Positions 7,644 through 16,994 are shown, counted from the first letter of the stretch. The stretch: DNA of 64,000 nucleotides from Hymenobacter wooponensis (GCF_004745865.1 NZ_SRKZ01000006.1:124001-188000), one strand, 5' to 3'. Translations and numbers: made by a program. The notes: generated by a model not told the origin, from the sequence alone.

Positions 7644-9062
7644 TTATTTTTTGGCTTTATCGGGCTGAGTCTGCTGCACTACCCACTCCCGGATAGCTTC
7701 TTGAGCTGCGGGGGAGAAGGTCGGCTTTTGTTGTCCATTCACCAGAGGCCACTCCTTCGGATCTGGCTGGAAAAGGTGATTAACTCCTACAAGCTTACGG
7801 GGGGTCACGCTGCCGCTGCTCTTCAAGCATTTAGTAAGTACCGCCAAGTTAGCATCCGCTCCCACATCTAGGTCAGCGGTGCCATTCAGGAGTAGTACTG
7901 GGCATTTAACATCACCCATTTTGGCGGTAGGGTCGAAGCTGAGAAATGCTTTGTAGCGAGGAGAGGTTATGTCGGCGGCGGCAAGCTGCACAGCGCTAGA
8001 ATCTAGCAGTGGATTGCTTTGGCGCAGCATGTTAGCGATGATTGGCTTCGCTTGTGAGGGATCTGGCGTTTGGGTGATGAAGTCAAACATAGCTTGCTGA
8101 TTTTTCAACGCAGCCTCAATTTTGGCGGCATCAGCACCTGCTGCTTTCAAGATATTCGCCTGCTGCTGGGCCTGCAGTACTTTGCCAGGCAAGCCAGGGG
8201 CGCCAAGTGTCACTACAAAGCTGGGCGGTAAAGGCTGAGCAGCCGTGAGCAGGGCCACATTGCCGCCCTCTCCGTGCCCGATTACACCCAGGTGCTCCAG
8301 ATCAATTTCGGGGCGAGTACGCAGAAAGTTCAACGCGGCCTGCACGTCGGATACCATATCCGGCACAGTGATTTTGTTGGACTCTCCGCCTGATTTACCT
8401 ACGCCACGGTCATCGAAACGTATGACGGCAATACCCCGCCGAGTCAGGTAGTCGCCCAAGGCCCCCAGAACGTGGTAGTCGCCAACGGTACCTTCCCGAT
8501 TATGAGCGCCCGCATCGGACACTAGTACTACCGCGGGGAAAGGCCCTTTACCGGCTGGTATAGTCAACATTCCCGCCAAGCGCAGGTCCACGGGGATATT
8601 GGTGAAGAGCACTTCTTCCTCCCGGTAAGGTGGCGTAAGGTGAGCTTTGGGATTAGTATCGATGGTAGCTGGCACAAACTCTAGCAGCATCGGGACCGTG
8701 AAACCGGGTTGGCTCCAGGTGCCATCGATTTTCTTTCCATCTGCCGTCAGGCGACCCATGAAGCGGCTCCCAGCTTCTTCGGCAGCCAGCGAAACTGTGT
8801 CGCCATGCACCGTTACGGCTACTGGCATTCGGTTGACCTTCTGCAAGGGCACATCCATAGCCGCGAAGTAGGTACCATCGCTCAACTTCACTAGCCGAAA
8901 GATTACTTCCAGCTTGCCGCCTGGCACTTGCAGCGGGCCTTTCCAGTACCCATCGAGGGCATTCTGAGTTTCGCCAGCGAGACTACGCCCGCATGTTAGA
9001 ACTACTAGTAGCAGATACAACAGCGCGTGCTGCCACCAGGATACGTGTACAAGTTTATTCAT
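7644..9062 (-). CDS. exported alpha/beta hydrolase-like protein lacking the nucleophile serine
   Basis: Starting at ATG 9062, a signal peptide (hydrophobic LLYLLLVVLT, then SLAG) leads into a beta domain of about 110 residues (GYWKGPLQVPGGKLEVIFRL, GRLTADGKKIDGTW). This N-terminal domain is common in Bacteroidota S9/DLH-like hydrolases. The hydrolase core follows with RFDDRGVGKSGG, an acid in NGTADLDV and a histidine in GVNHLFQ. The nucleophile elbow, normally GHSxGG, reads GHGEGG: codon GGA sits where serine is expected. Acid and histidine remain. The protein is therefore either inactive as an esterase, or uses another residue, perhaps the following glutamate. It is probably periplasmic. The length (472 residues) is normal and the frame is intact. 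Confidence 0.82.
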   Translation of the reverse strand: MNKLVHVSWWQHALLYLLLVVLTCGRSLAGETQNALDGYWKGPLQVPGGKLEVIFRLVKLSDGTYFAAMDVPLQKVNRMPVAVTVHGDTVSLAAEEAGSRFMGRLTADGKKIDGTWSQPGFTVPMLLEFVPATIDTNPKAHLTPPYREEEVLFTNIPVDLRLAGMLTIPAGKGPFPAVVLVSDAGAHNREGTVGDYHVLGALGDYLTRRGIAVIRFDDRGVGKSGGESNKITVPDMVSDVQAALNFLRTRPEIDLEHLGVIGHGEGGNVALLTAAQPLPPSFVVTLGAPGLPGKVLQAQQQANILKAAGADAAKIEAALKNQQAMFDFITQTPDPSQAKPIIANMLRQSNPLLDSSAVQLAAADITSPRYKAFLSFDPTAKMGDVKCPVLLLNGTADLDVGADANLAVLTKCLKSSGSVTPRKLVGVNHLFQPDPKEWPLVNGQQKPTFSPAAQEAIREWVVQQTQPDKAKK

Positions 9063-9475
9063 GCAGTAGGTGGTAAGAGTAGGGGACGAAATGCGCAAAG
9101 GCAGAATCGGGTAAGCAATTCTAAAATGGCAGGTGCCTGGTCTTACGTGAGGGAGAGAAGTGAAAGAGCGACCCTCTTTTACAAGCTCTACGGGCTAATT
9201 TCGGCCTATAGCTCCTGTTTAGAGAGGTAATTGAGTGAAGCAAGTATAGTAGGTATACATTCTTTCTCATTCTGAGACAGCAAAACTGCTCAAGCCCCCT
9301 CAGAATGAAATAACAGCCACCATAAATGAGGGGTCAAAATTATCACACAGTGCGGTATAAAATAGCATTGATGCTATAATTATTTCTACATCCTCTAAGA
9401 CAATTATTATTCTAATAATGAATAAGACATTTCCCCTCAGACACTTGCTAAATTAAGACTAAGTGACTCACTGCA
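9063..9475. other. 413-bp intergenic region without a gene
   Basis: I see no convincing coding region here. It lies upstream of the minus-strand hydrolase and downstream of murF-alr. It is AT-rich between about 9320 and 9470. A TAATTTTG element on the minus strand (9335-9342) fits the -7 consensus but is about 270 bases from the hydrolase start. A hairpin at 9267-9308 is listed separately. Confidence 0.5.
9267..9308. repeat. short degenerate copy of the TCATTCTGAG palindromic repeat
   Basis: Perfect 10-bp arms at 9267-9276 and 9299-9308 (TCATTCTGAG and CTCAGAATGA) resemble the ends of the larger repeats at 15941, 39588 and 41373. The loop is only 22 bases, so it may be a deletion derivative. 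Confidence 0.45.
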
Positions 9476-11989
9476 CTATTCGGTGACAAACACCCGTTTT
9501 ACTCGCTCACTCACGTTAGTGAGGAGTTCATACGGAATAGTACCAACGCGGCTGGCTAGTTCTGGTAGAGGCACTCCTTCACCAAATATTACGGCCGTAT
9601 CACCGGCGTGCACCTCCGGAATATGGGTTACATCAACCATGCACATATCCATGCACACATTCCCGATAATGGGCGCCCGCTGGCCGCGGATGAGTACTTC
9701 ACCCGCGCCGTTGCCGAAACGTCGGTCATAGCCATCGGCGTACCCAATAGCCAGGGTAGCAATGCGCCGGTCATGGTCCACGGCTTGTCCGCGGCGGCCG
9801 TATCCCACAGTGTGGTTAGCAGGAAGGGTCTTCACCTGCGAGATAGTGGTACGCAAAGTGCTAACGGGGCGTAGCGCATCCTGCTCCTGCCCCGTTGCTT
9901 CTACCCCGTAGAGGCCAATACCTAGGCGCACCATATCTAGCTGCGACTCGGGAAAGCGCACAATGCCCGCCGAGTTAAGCGCATGTTTAATGATAGAGTG
10001 GCCTAGGGCGGCTTCGAGCTGCGGCGTCATGCGGTGAAAAGCGGCTAGTTGCTGCCGGGAGAAGTCATTGTGCTGGGCTTCGTCGGCGCCGGCCAGATGG
10101 GTAAGGGCACTGGCTACGCGCAAGTGGCCTAGGTTGCGTTGCAGGACCTGGCAAAGAGCGGGCACGTCTTCCTCCGCAAAACCCAGGCGGCGCATACCGG
10201 TATCGAGCTTGAGGTGGATGGCGGGCAAGGGGCTCTCCTGAGCAGCAGCCAAATAGGCATCCAGCAGCTCAAATGAGTATATTTCAGGCTCCAGATGGTA
10301 CTGCCGTAGTTTCTGAAAGGCATCCGGCGACGGGTTCATCACCATGATGGGCAGGCTGATGCCATGCTGGCGCAGATCCACTCCTTCGTCGGTGTAGGCC
10401 ACCGCTAGGTAGTCGGCCCGATGGAACTGGAGCAGGTTAGCTACCTCATAGGAACCACTACCGTAAGCAAAGGCTTTCACCATGACCATCAGCCGGACGC
10501 CGGGCTGCAGGCGGCGACGGTAGAAGTTGAGATTATGCACCAAGGCATCAAGGTTTACCTCCAGCACTGTACCGTGAATCTTCTGCTGAAAAACTGCCAC
10601 AATCCGCTCAAACCCATAGCGCCGCGCACCCTTCACCAAGATGGTCTCATGGCGAAACTGATCGGCCTGGAAGCTGGCTAGGAATGCTTCGGTATCAGCA
10701 TAGAAAGCAGTTTCTAGGCCAGTAAATGCCCCTTGGTTCTGGCTGATTTCAGGGCCAACCCCAATGAGGCGTTCTACACCGTGGGCCGTAGCCTGGGCCG
10801 CAACCCGCTCGTATAGCTCATTAGCCGGCAGCCCCGACTCCAGCACATCAGAGAGAATGAGCGTCCGGCGGCCCCGGCGCGGCTGGCGGGCCAGTGCATC
10901 GAGGGCGAGGCTAAGGCCGGCCAGGTCATTGTTGTAGGTATCGTCGAGAACGTAGCAGTCGTTGAGGGCCTGCTTCATCTCTAGGCGCATGGCCACCGGC
11001 TGAAGGCGGTCGAGGCGACGCTGGATTTCAGCGGGACCCACTTGGCGCCACAGCAGCACCGTGAGGCCGTGGAGGGCATTTTCTACCGAAGGCTCATCGG
11101 CGAAGGGCAACGTAAATGTGTGCTCCTGGGGTAGTGGCCTAGCGCGCTCAACGCGCACCACGGTGCGCTCAGCTGAGGCCTCGTGGATGGTGATAAGCAC
11201 ATCGGCCTGCTGACTATCAAAGAGCGTCCGCTGCCGAGTCCAGGGGAAGCGTATGGTACGGCGGCTGTCGAGCTGGGCCTGCGCTACTTCATGAATCAGG
11301 GTGTGGTCGGCGCAGTAGAAAAGTGTGTCGACGTTCTTGAAGAGCTGCATCTTCTCCTGGGTTTTCTCACGTGCTGAGGTAAAACCAGCGTCGTGAGCTG
11401 TGCCGAGGTTCGTAAACAGGCCTAGGGTGGGTTGAATAACGCGGGCCAGACGCGCCATTTCGCCGGGCTCTGAAATGCCGGCTTCAAAAATGCCCAAAGT
11501 ATGCGTTGGGTTTAGCTCCCACACGCTCAGAGGCACACCCACTTGCGAGTTGAAGCTGAGGGGGCTTTTACAAATCAGCTCATCGGGGCTGAGCAGCTGG
11601 GCCAGCCACTCCTTTACAATGGTTTTACCATTGGAGCCAGTGATGCCAAATACGGGCAACCGGTACTGCTGCCGGTGGCAGGCGGCCACTGCTTGCAGAG
11701 CAGCCAGCACATCGGGCACTAACAGAAAACCGGCTTCCGGAAAGGCCGCTAGGCCACCCTCCCAAGCTGCTTCGGTATCAATCACGAATAGCCTCACGCC
11801 CCTGCCGTATAGCTCCGCCAGGTAGCGGTGCCCATCATGCCGGGGACCACGCAAGGCGAAGAATAGTGCCCCCGACGGCTGCCCAACCCGACGGCTATCA
11901 ATGAGCAGTTGGTGAATGGACGCCGCTGTAGCTGGCGTTTGGAGCAGGGTGCCGCCCGTGCAGGCCGGCAAATCGGTGAACTGAAGCAT
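9476..11989 (-). CDS. murF-alr: bifunctional MurF ligase / alanine racemase
   Basis: This fusion of two cell-wall enzymes is well known in Bacteroidota. The N-terminal half (about residues 1-450) is MurF, which adds D-Ala-D-Ala to UDP-MurNAc-tripeptide. It shows the ATP loop GITGSNGKT and LDDTYNNDLAGLS. The C-terminal half is a fold-III PLP alanine racemase that makes D-Ala, with the PLP lysine in VMVKAFAYGSGS, the catalytic tyrosine region TVGYGRRG and GNVCMDMCMVDVT. The start is placed at ATG 11989 (837 residues). An earlier frame start at 12007 would lie inside the promoter element. The neighbours are unrelated, and a promoter shared back-to-back with the RarD-like gene lies upstream. Confidence 0.95.
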   Translation of the reverse strand: MLQFTDLPACTGGTLLQTPATAASIHQLLIDSRRVGQPSGALFFALRGPRHDGHRYLAELYGRGVRLFVIDTEAAWEGGLAAFPEAGFLLVPDVLAALQAVAACHRQQYRLPVFGITGSNGKTIVKEWLAQLLSPDELICKSPLSFNSQVGVPLSVWELNPTHTLGIFEAGISEPGEMARLARVIQPTLGLFTNLGTAHDAGFTSAREKTQEKMQLFKNVDTLFYCADHTLIHEVAQAQLDSRRTIRFPWTRQRTLFDSQQADVLITIHEASAERTVVRVERARPLPQEHTFTLPFADEPSVENALHGLTVLLWRQVGPAEIQRRLDRLQPVAMRLEMKQALNDCYVLDDTYNNDLAGLSLALDALARQPRRGRRTLILSDVLESGLPANELYERVAAQATAHGVERLIGVGPEISQNQGAFTGLETAFYADTEAFLASFQADQFRHETILVKGARRYGFERIVAVFQQKIHGTVLEVNLDALVHNLNFYRRRLQPGVRLMVMVKAFAYGSGSYEVANLLQFHRADYLAVAYTDEGVDLRQHGISLPIMVMNPSPDAFQKLRQYHLEPEIYSFELLDAYLAAAQESPLPAIHLKLDTGMRRLGFAEEDVPALCQVLQRNLGHLRVASALTHLAGADEAQHNDFSRQQLAAFHRMTPQLEAALGHSIIKHALNSAGIVRFPESQLDMVRLGIGLYGVEATGQEQDALRPVSTLRTTISQVKTLPANHTVGYGRRGQAVDHDRRIATLAIGYADGYDRRFGNGAGEVLIRGQRAPIIGNVCMDMCMVDVTHIPEVHAGDTAVIFGEGVPLPELASRVGTIPYELLTNVSERVKRVFVTE

Positions 11990-11996
11990 AGCCCCG

Positions 11997-12004
11997 CAAA
12001 GGTA
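11997..12004 (-). promoter_or_regulatory. -7 element of murF-alr, nearly leaderless
   Basis: On the minus strand the sequence is TACCTTTG, followed by only seven bases before the ATG at 11989. By the Bacteroidota consensus, transcription would start at or within a base or two of the start codon, which implies a leaderless or almost leaderless mRNA. Confidence 0.55.
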
Positions 12005-12156
12005 CAACGAGAGGCCTAGGTGTTGACAGCGCAGCAGCCGAGGCCAGTTACTCTAAGGCTACAAATAAGACGGGCTTTAGCAATCCTGGCGATTTGTAGC
12101 GGAAGTTCTAATGGGGGCCATATAGACAAAATTCTATTTTCAGAGGCCGTGCATTG

Positions 12157-12164
12157 TACCTTTG
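12157..12164 (+). promoter_or_regulatory. -7 element of the RarD-like gene
   Basis: TACCTTTG matches TAnnTTTG. It lies inside the upstream open frame that begins at 12020 and 30 bases before the TTG at 12194, so it decides the start codon choice. Confidence 0.55.
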
Positions 12165-12193
12165 TGGCGCCAATATTTTTTCTGGCTCTGCTT

Positions 12194-13087
12194 TTGAAAC
12201 TCTCGCGTCATCACCTGGCTGCTTTGGCGGCTTTTCTCATCTGGGGGTTCTTCCCTATTCCGCTGCGCTGGTTAGCGGGATATGCCAGCGGCCAGATCCT
12301 ATTTTTTCGCATCCTGCTTTCCCTACTTATTCTGCTGCTGTTGCATGGGTTAGGCCGGCGCGCAGTCGTACAACAGGTGTGGGCTCAGTGGCAAGCCGCC
12401 CCCAAAGCAGAGCGCCGTAGCGTAGGCCTATCGACGGTGGTAGGCGGCTTGCTGCTGACCTCTAACTGGCTGCTGTTTATTTATGTCATCAATCAGGTGA
12501 GTGTGCAGGCGGGTTCGTTTGCCTACCTCATCTGCCCCATTCTAACGGCGCTACTGGGCTTTGTAGTGCTGGGTGAGAAGTTGCGCAACAACCAGTGGCT
12601 TGCCATTGGGCTGAGTGCATTGAGCTGTTTGCTGCTGGGGGCTGGGGAGCTGCGGAGCATGCTGATGAGCTTGGTGGTAGCCATTACCTATGCGGCCTAC
12701 CTGATCAGCCAGCGCCGTTTACAAGGCTACGACCGGCTGGTACTGCTCACGGTGCAGCTGGTACTGGCTGCCCTACTTATTCTGCCGCTAGCCCCGCTAC
12801 TGGGCGCCGACCCAGCCGCTGGCTTCCAAGATACCCGGTTACTGAGCGTGGTATTTATCCTAAGCTCCCTTTTCACGGTTATTCCGCTGTTTCTGAATTT
12901 GTATGCCCTCAATGCCTTGCCTTCGGGTACGGTGGGCATCATGATGTACATCAACCCCATCGTGAGCTTCGCGCTGGCATTCGTGTACTTTGGCGAAGCG
13001 GCTACTGGAGTGCAAGGGGTAGCCTACACCATAATTTTTTTCTCCGTATTGCTGTACAACAGCACCTTGCGCGTGGGGCGGCGCTAG
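12194..13087 (+). CDS. EamA/RarD-like drug/metabolite transporter
   Basis: The protein has about ten membrane helices and the RarD-type opening LSRHHLAALAAFLIWGFFPI. The later EamA half includes NQVSVQAGSFAYLICPILTA and GTVGIMMYINPIVSF. These proteins move small metabolites across the inner membrane; the substrate is unknown. The frame is open from 12020, but the first 58 residues are not membrane-protein-like and contain the promoter element at 12157. TTG at 12194 gives 297 residues, the family length, and begins directly before the first helix. A short CCAAC/GTTGG hairpin follows the stop. Confidence 0.87.
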   Translation: MKLSRHHLAALAAFLIWGFFPIPLRWLAGYASGQILFFRILLSLLILLLLHGLGRRAVVQQVWAQWQAAPKAERRSVGLSTVVGGLLLTSNWLLFIYVINQVSVQAGSFAYLICPILTALLGFVVLGEKLRNNQWLAIGLSALSCLLLGAGELRSMLMSLVVAITYAAYLISQRRLQGYDRLVLLTVQLVLAALLILPLAPLLGADPAAGFQDTRLLSVVFILSSLFTVIPLFLNLYALNALPSGTVGIMMYINPIVSFALAFVYFGEAATGVQGVAYTIIFFSVLLYNSTLRVGRR

Positions 13088-13296
13088 TTGACCAACCACT
13101 TAAGTTGGTTGAAGTAAGACAGCGGTTGATTGACAACCACACGGAGCAGCCATGCGTGCACTCAGGGCAGCAACGCTCTACACTGGCCTAGAACTGCATC
13201 TGATAGGCAGCTAGAAACCCTGAAAACGGCTACCTTCGGGCTGCTTTGCCGGGCCAAGTGGCCTAGCAGATCGTTTTCCGACTTTCTTCAAGCCGA

Positions 13297-15906
13297 ATGA
13301 CCACACTTTCCCGTCCGGCCGATGCGCCCCTGTGGCGGCGGGTGCTGCCGCACCTGCTGGCCGTTTTATTCTTCTTGGTGCTGGCCGCCGTCTACTTCTC
13401 CCCCATTCTATTCGGGGGCAAGACCCTGGCCCAGCACGACATCGTACAGTTCAATGGGGGCGCACATGAGGCCGCCGAGTGGCGGGCCAAAACGGGCCAG
13501 GAAGCACTCTGGACGAACTCCATGTTCTCGGGGATGCCCACTTACCTTATCAGCACCCGCTTCCCCGGCGACCTGAGCATCTACTTGCACAACCTGTTCA
13601 CGCTAGGCCTGCCGGCAGTAGTGGCCAACCTGTTTCTGGCGTTGGTGTGCGGCTACGCGCTGTTTGTGGCGCTGGGGCTGCGGCCGTTGCTGGCGGTGGT
13701 GGGCGCCATAGCCCTGGGCTTTACTAGCTATAACATTGTGATTCTGGCCGCGGGCCACAACACCAAGTCCTTGGCCCTGGCCTACGCGCCATTAGTGCTC
13801 GGTGGCTTGCTCGTAACATTTCGGCGCAACCAGTGGCTAGGAGCGGCTCTGTTCACATTGGGGCTGACTATGAACATGCGTTCCAACCACTTGCAGATAA
13901 CTTACTACCTGCTGCTACTGGTATTGGTGTTTGGTATTGTGGAGCTGATTTTTGCCGTTCGCGAGAACCGCATTCCTGATTTCATCCGCCGTACGGCCCT
14001 GCTGGGTGCAGCGGCGCTAGTAGCCGTGGGCGTGAGCTTTGGTCGCCTCTACGTAACGGCCGAATATGGTAAGTACTCCATCCGGGGCAAATCGGAGCTG
14101 ACCAAATCGGCCCCAACTGCGCCAGGCCAGGCAGCCGCAGCAACTGAGGAAGGTGGCTCCGGTCTGGAGCGCGATTATGCCTTCAACTGGAGCTACGGCG
14201 TGGGCGAAACCATCACCCTGCTCATCCCGAACTTCTACGGCGGCGCCTCCCAAGGCAAGCTCAGCGACAACTCCGAAACCGGCAAAGCCCTGGCAGCCGC
14301 AGGGGTACCTCCCGTGCAGCTCAGCGACTACCTGGCCCAAATGCCGCTTTATTGGGGCGACCAGCCCAGCACCAGCGGGCCCGTGTACGTGGGCGCCGTA
14401 GTGTGCTTTCTGTTCGTGCTAGGCCTACTAATTGCCGACCGCCGGACGCGCATTTGGCTGCTGGTGGGCACTATTCTGTCTATCATGCTAGCTTGGGGCA
14501 AGAACTTCGAAGTGTTTAACAACCTCATGTTCGACTACTTCCCCGGCTATAACAAGTTCCGGTCTGTGAGCATGGCCCTAGTAATTGCCCAGCTGGCTAT
14601 GCCCCTTCTGGCGGTGCTTGGGCTGGCCCGGGTACTGCAAGGCCGCCCCACTACGGCGGCAGCACCTGGCAGCACGCATCCTAGCCTAGCTGCCCTCACC
14701 GGCCAACCCGTTGATGATGCTACGACCAGCCTGCTCAAGCGTAAGGTGCTTATGGCCCTGGGAATCACGGCTGGTATCTGCGCCCTGGCCTTCATGGCGG
14801 GTTTAGTTGCCGATTTTGCCGCTCCTGTTGATGCACAGCTGCAGCAGCAGGGCTTTCCGCTGGATGCGTTGCGGGCCGACCGCGCCTCCCTCATGCGCAC
14901 CGACATCTTCCGCTCCCTTGTATTCATTGCCTTGGCTGGCGGAGTGCTGTGGTTTTTCCTGCAGCGCAAGCTCTCCATGAGCATGGCAGCGGCGCTGGTA
15001 GGCCTGCTCACGCTGATTGACCTGTGGGCCGTAGATAAACGCTACCTCAACGAAGCAAACTTCCAGAACGAAACCGTGGCGGAGCAGTTCGTGCCTTCCC
15101 CTACCGATCAGCAGATTTTGCAGGATAAGGACTTAAGCTACCGGGTGCTCAACCTAGCCAGTCCCTTTCAGGAGGCCAACACCTCGTACTTCCATAAGAG
15201 CATTGGGGGCTACCATGGCGCTAAGTTGCGTCGTTACCAAGAGCTGTTCGATTGGCAGATGCAGCCCCAGCTTCAGCAGATTTTTGCCCAGAGCAAGCCT
15301 GATGCGGCCCCGGTGCTCAACATGCTGAATATGCGCTACCTCATTATTCCCGCCAACGCGCAGGCCAAACAGCCAGAGCAAGCCGTGCGGAACCCCGGCG
15401 CGCTGGGCAACGCCTGGTTCGTGCAGGATGTGCAGAAAGTACAGAACCCCGATCAGGAAATTCAGGCGTTGGGTGCTCTGAACCCCGCCACTACGGCGGT
15501 AGTAGATGCATCGAAATTCCCGCTACCCAAAACCACTTTTTCGGCCGCCGGCTCTACCATTGCTCTCACCGCCTACGAGCCTGATAAGCTGACGTACCGC
15601 GCCACGGCAGCCCAAGACGGGTTTGTGGTATTCTCCGAGATCTATTACAAAGATGGCTGGAACGCTTACCTCGACGGCAAGCAGGTGCCTTACGTGCGAG
15701 CCAACTACGTGCTGCGCGCTATGCAGGTACCCGCAGGCCAGCACACTATTGAGTTCCGCTTTGAGCCGCGCGAGTATGCGCTAGGCAACACCATCTCAAT
15801 GGTGGCATCTATTATCCTGTTTGTGGTGCTAGTAGCCGCACTCTACTACGCCATTAAGCGCCGCCCGGAGCCTCACTCAATCCAGGATACACTACTGACG
15901 GCTTAG
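13297..15906 (+). CDS. YfhO family multi-pass membrane protein
   Basis: The 869-residue protein has many hydrophobic helices. It carries the family's early loop motif LAQHDIVQFNGGAHEAAEW and NSMFSGMPTYLI, then a C-terminal periplasmic beta domain (YYKDGWNAYLDGKQVPYVRA and GQHTIEFRFEP). YfhO relatives are GT-C-like membrane proteins linked in Bacillus to glycosylation of lipoteichoic acid. In Bacteroidota the glycan acceptor is not known, so a role in envelope glycosylation is an inference. It is a single gene with no sugar-nucleotide genes beside it. Confidence 0.86.
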   Translation: MTTLSRPADAPLWRRVLPHLLAVLFFLVLAAVYFSPILFGGKTLAQHDIVQFNGGAHEAAEWRAKTGQEALWTNSMFSGMPTYLISTRFPGDLSIYLHNLFTLGLPAVVANLFLALVCGYALFVALGLRPLLAVVGAIALGFTSYNIVILAAGHNTKSLALAYAPLVLGGLLVTFRRNQWLGAALFTLGLTMNMRSNHLQITYYLLLLVLVFGIVELIFAVRENRIPDFIRRTALLGAAALVAVGVSFGRLYVTAEYGKYSIRGKSELTKSAPTAPGQAAAATEEGGSGLERDYAFNWSYGVGETITLLIPNFYGGASQGKLSDNSETGKALAAAGVPPVQLSDYLAQMPLYWGDQPSTSGPVYVGAVVCFLFVLGLLIADRRTRIWLLVGTILSIMLAWGKNFEVFNNLMFDYFPGYNKFRSVSMALVIAQLAMPLLAVLGLARVLQGRPTTAAAPGSTHPSLAALTGQPVDDATTSLLKRKVLMALGITAGICALAFMAGLVADFAAPVDAQLQQQGFPLDALRADRASLMRTDIFRSLVFIALAGGVLWFFLQRKLSMSMAAALVGLLTLIDLWAVDKRYLNEANFQNETVAEQFVPSPTDQQILQDKDLSYRVLNLASPFQEANTSYFHKSIGGYHGAKLRRYQELFDWQMQPQLQQIFAQSKPDAAPVLNMLNMRYLIIPANAQAKQPEQAVRNPGALGNAWFVQDVQKVQNPDQEIQALGALNPATTAVVDASKFPLPKTTFSAAGSTIALTAYEPDKLTYRATAAQDGFVVFSEIYYKDGWNAYLDGKQVPYVRANYVLRAMQVPAGQHTIEFRFEPREYALGNTISMVASIILFVVLVAALYYAIKRRPEPHSIQDTLLTA

Positions 15907-15940
15907 CCGTGAAGTAGGCAAGGAGATGCCGGGCAAAACC

Positions 15941-16042
15941 CGCACGTCATCCTGACGCGGGAAGACTCTCATTACGTAGGAAATTGGGCGCTAGGCCTGT
16001 CGTTCCAACGTGGTAAGATCCTTCCTGCATCAGGATGACGTG
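15941..16042. repeat. intergenic palindromic repeat, copy 1
   Basis: The element is about 100 bp with perfect 12-bp ends (ACGTCATCCTGA at 15944-15955 and TCAGGATGACGT at 16030-16041). Its inner core GCGCTAGGCCTGTCGTTCCA is shared with the copy at 41373-41486. It fills the gap between the YfhO gene and the next gene. Confidence 0.75.
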
Positions 16043-16083
16043 TTTTTTACGTTTTCAACTCACACTTCACTCCGGCCAAGCCC

Positions 16084-16983
16084 ATGCTTTTGCAGCCCCT
16101 CAACGAGCCAGTAGCTGACCGCGCCGGGGTACGGCTACTGCTCCTGCGCGACGACCTGACGCATCCGGAGCTGCCGGGCAACAAGTGGCGTAAGCTTAAA
16201 TATAACCTCCAGGAAGCCCGCCGCCTAGGCCACCACACGCTGCTTACGTTTGGAGGTGCGTACTCCAATCACTTGGCCGCCGTGGCTGCCGCCGGCCGCC
16301 TCACCGGGCTGCGCACCATTGGCATAGTACGCGGCCAAGAGTTGAGCCAGCAACCTCTCAACCCCACGTTAGCTCAGGCCCGAGCCGATGGCATGGAGCT
16401 ACAGTTTATTGACCGGGCAACCTACCGCCGCAAGCACGAGCCCGACGTACTAGGCCAGTTGCTAACTACCCTTGGCCCTGCCTACGTAATACCCGAAGGG
16501 GGCTCTAACCTATTGGCGTTACCGGGCTGCGCAGAACTGGTGCAGGAGCTAGAAGCAGCAATAGATTTCGATTATCTCTGCGTAGCCTGCGGCACCGGCG
16601 GTACGCTGGCCGGCCTGCTAACTGGCCTACGCGGTCAGCGCGAAGCACTTGGTTTCGCCGCCTTAAAAGGAGCTGACTTTCTGCGGCATGACATTAACCA
16701 GCTCACTCAACAAGCCACCGGTACTACTTACACGAACTGGTCATTACAGACTGATTACCATGGCGGTGGCTACGCCCGCCTCTCACCAGAGCTGCTGCAG
16801 TTTGTGCAAGCTTTTGAACAGCGCCACCAGGTAGTATTAGATCCTATTTACACCAGTAAAATGCTGGTGGGCATACTTGATATGCTGGAGAGCGGGTACT
16901 TCCGGCGCGGCAGCACGGTTGTGGCCGTGCATACGGGTGGCCTACAAGCATGGGCGGGGTTTCAGGAGCGGGTAGCCCTATAG
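16084..16983 (+). CDS. PLP-dependent D-cysteine desulfhydrase / ACC deaminase family enzyme
   Basis: The 299-residue fold-II PLP enzyme shows the family motif LLRDDLTHPELPGNKWRKLK at about residues 20-39, whose final KWRKLK region carries the Schiff-base lysine. GGAYSNHLAAVAAAG and a phosphate-binding CGTGGTLAGL follow. Members cleave D-cysteine to pyruvate, sulfide and ammonia, or open 1-aminocyclopropane-1-carboxylate. The residues that separate the two activities cannot be judged here, so only the family is firm. It is shorter than the E. coli DcyD type but complete, with an ATG at 16084. Confidence 0.88.
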   Translation: MLLQPLNEPVADRAGVRLLLLRDDLTHPELPGNKWRKLKYNLQEARRLGHHTLLTFGGAYSNHLAAVAAAGRLTGLRTIGIVRGQELSQQPLNPTLAQARADGMELQFIDRATYRRKHEPDVLGQLLTTLGPAYVIPEGGSNLLALPGCAELVQELEAAIDFDYLCVACGTGGTLAGLLTGLRGQREALGFAALKGADFLRHDINQLTQQATGTTYTNWSLQTDYHGGGYARLSPELLQFVQAFEQRHQVVLDPIYTSKMLVGILDMLESGYFRRGSTVVAVHTGGLQAWAGFQERVAL

Positions 16984-16994
16984 CCACACGTGAA

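Noticed and set aside
12595..13191. A 198-codon frame overlapping the RarD-like gene
   Set aside because: It is on the same strand in another frame, lacks membrane helices and crosses the real stop codon.
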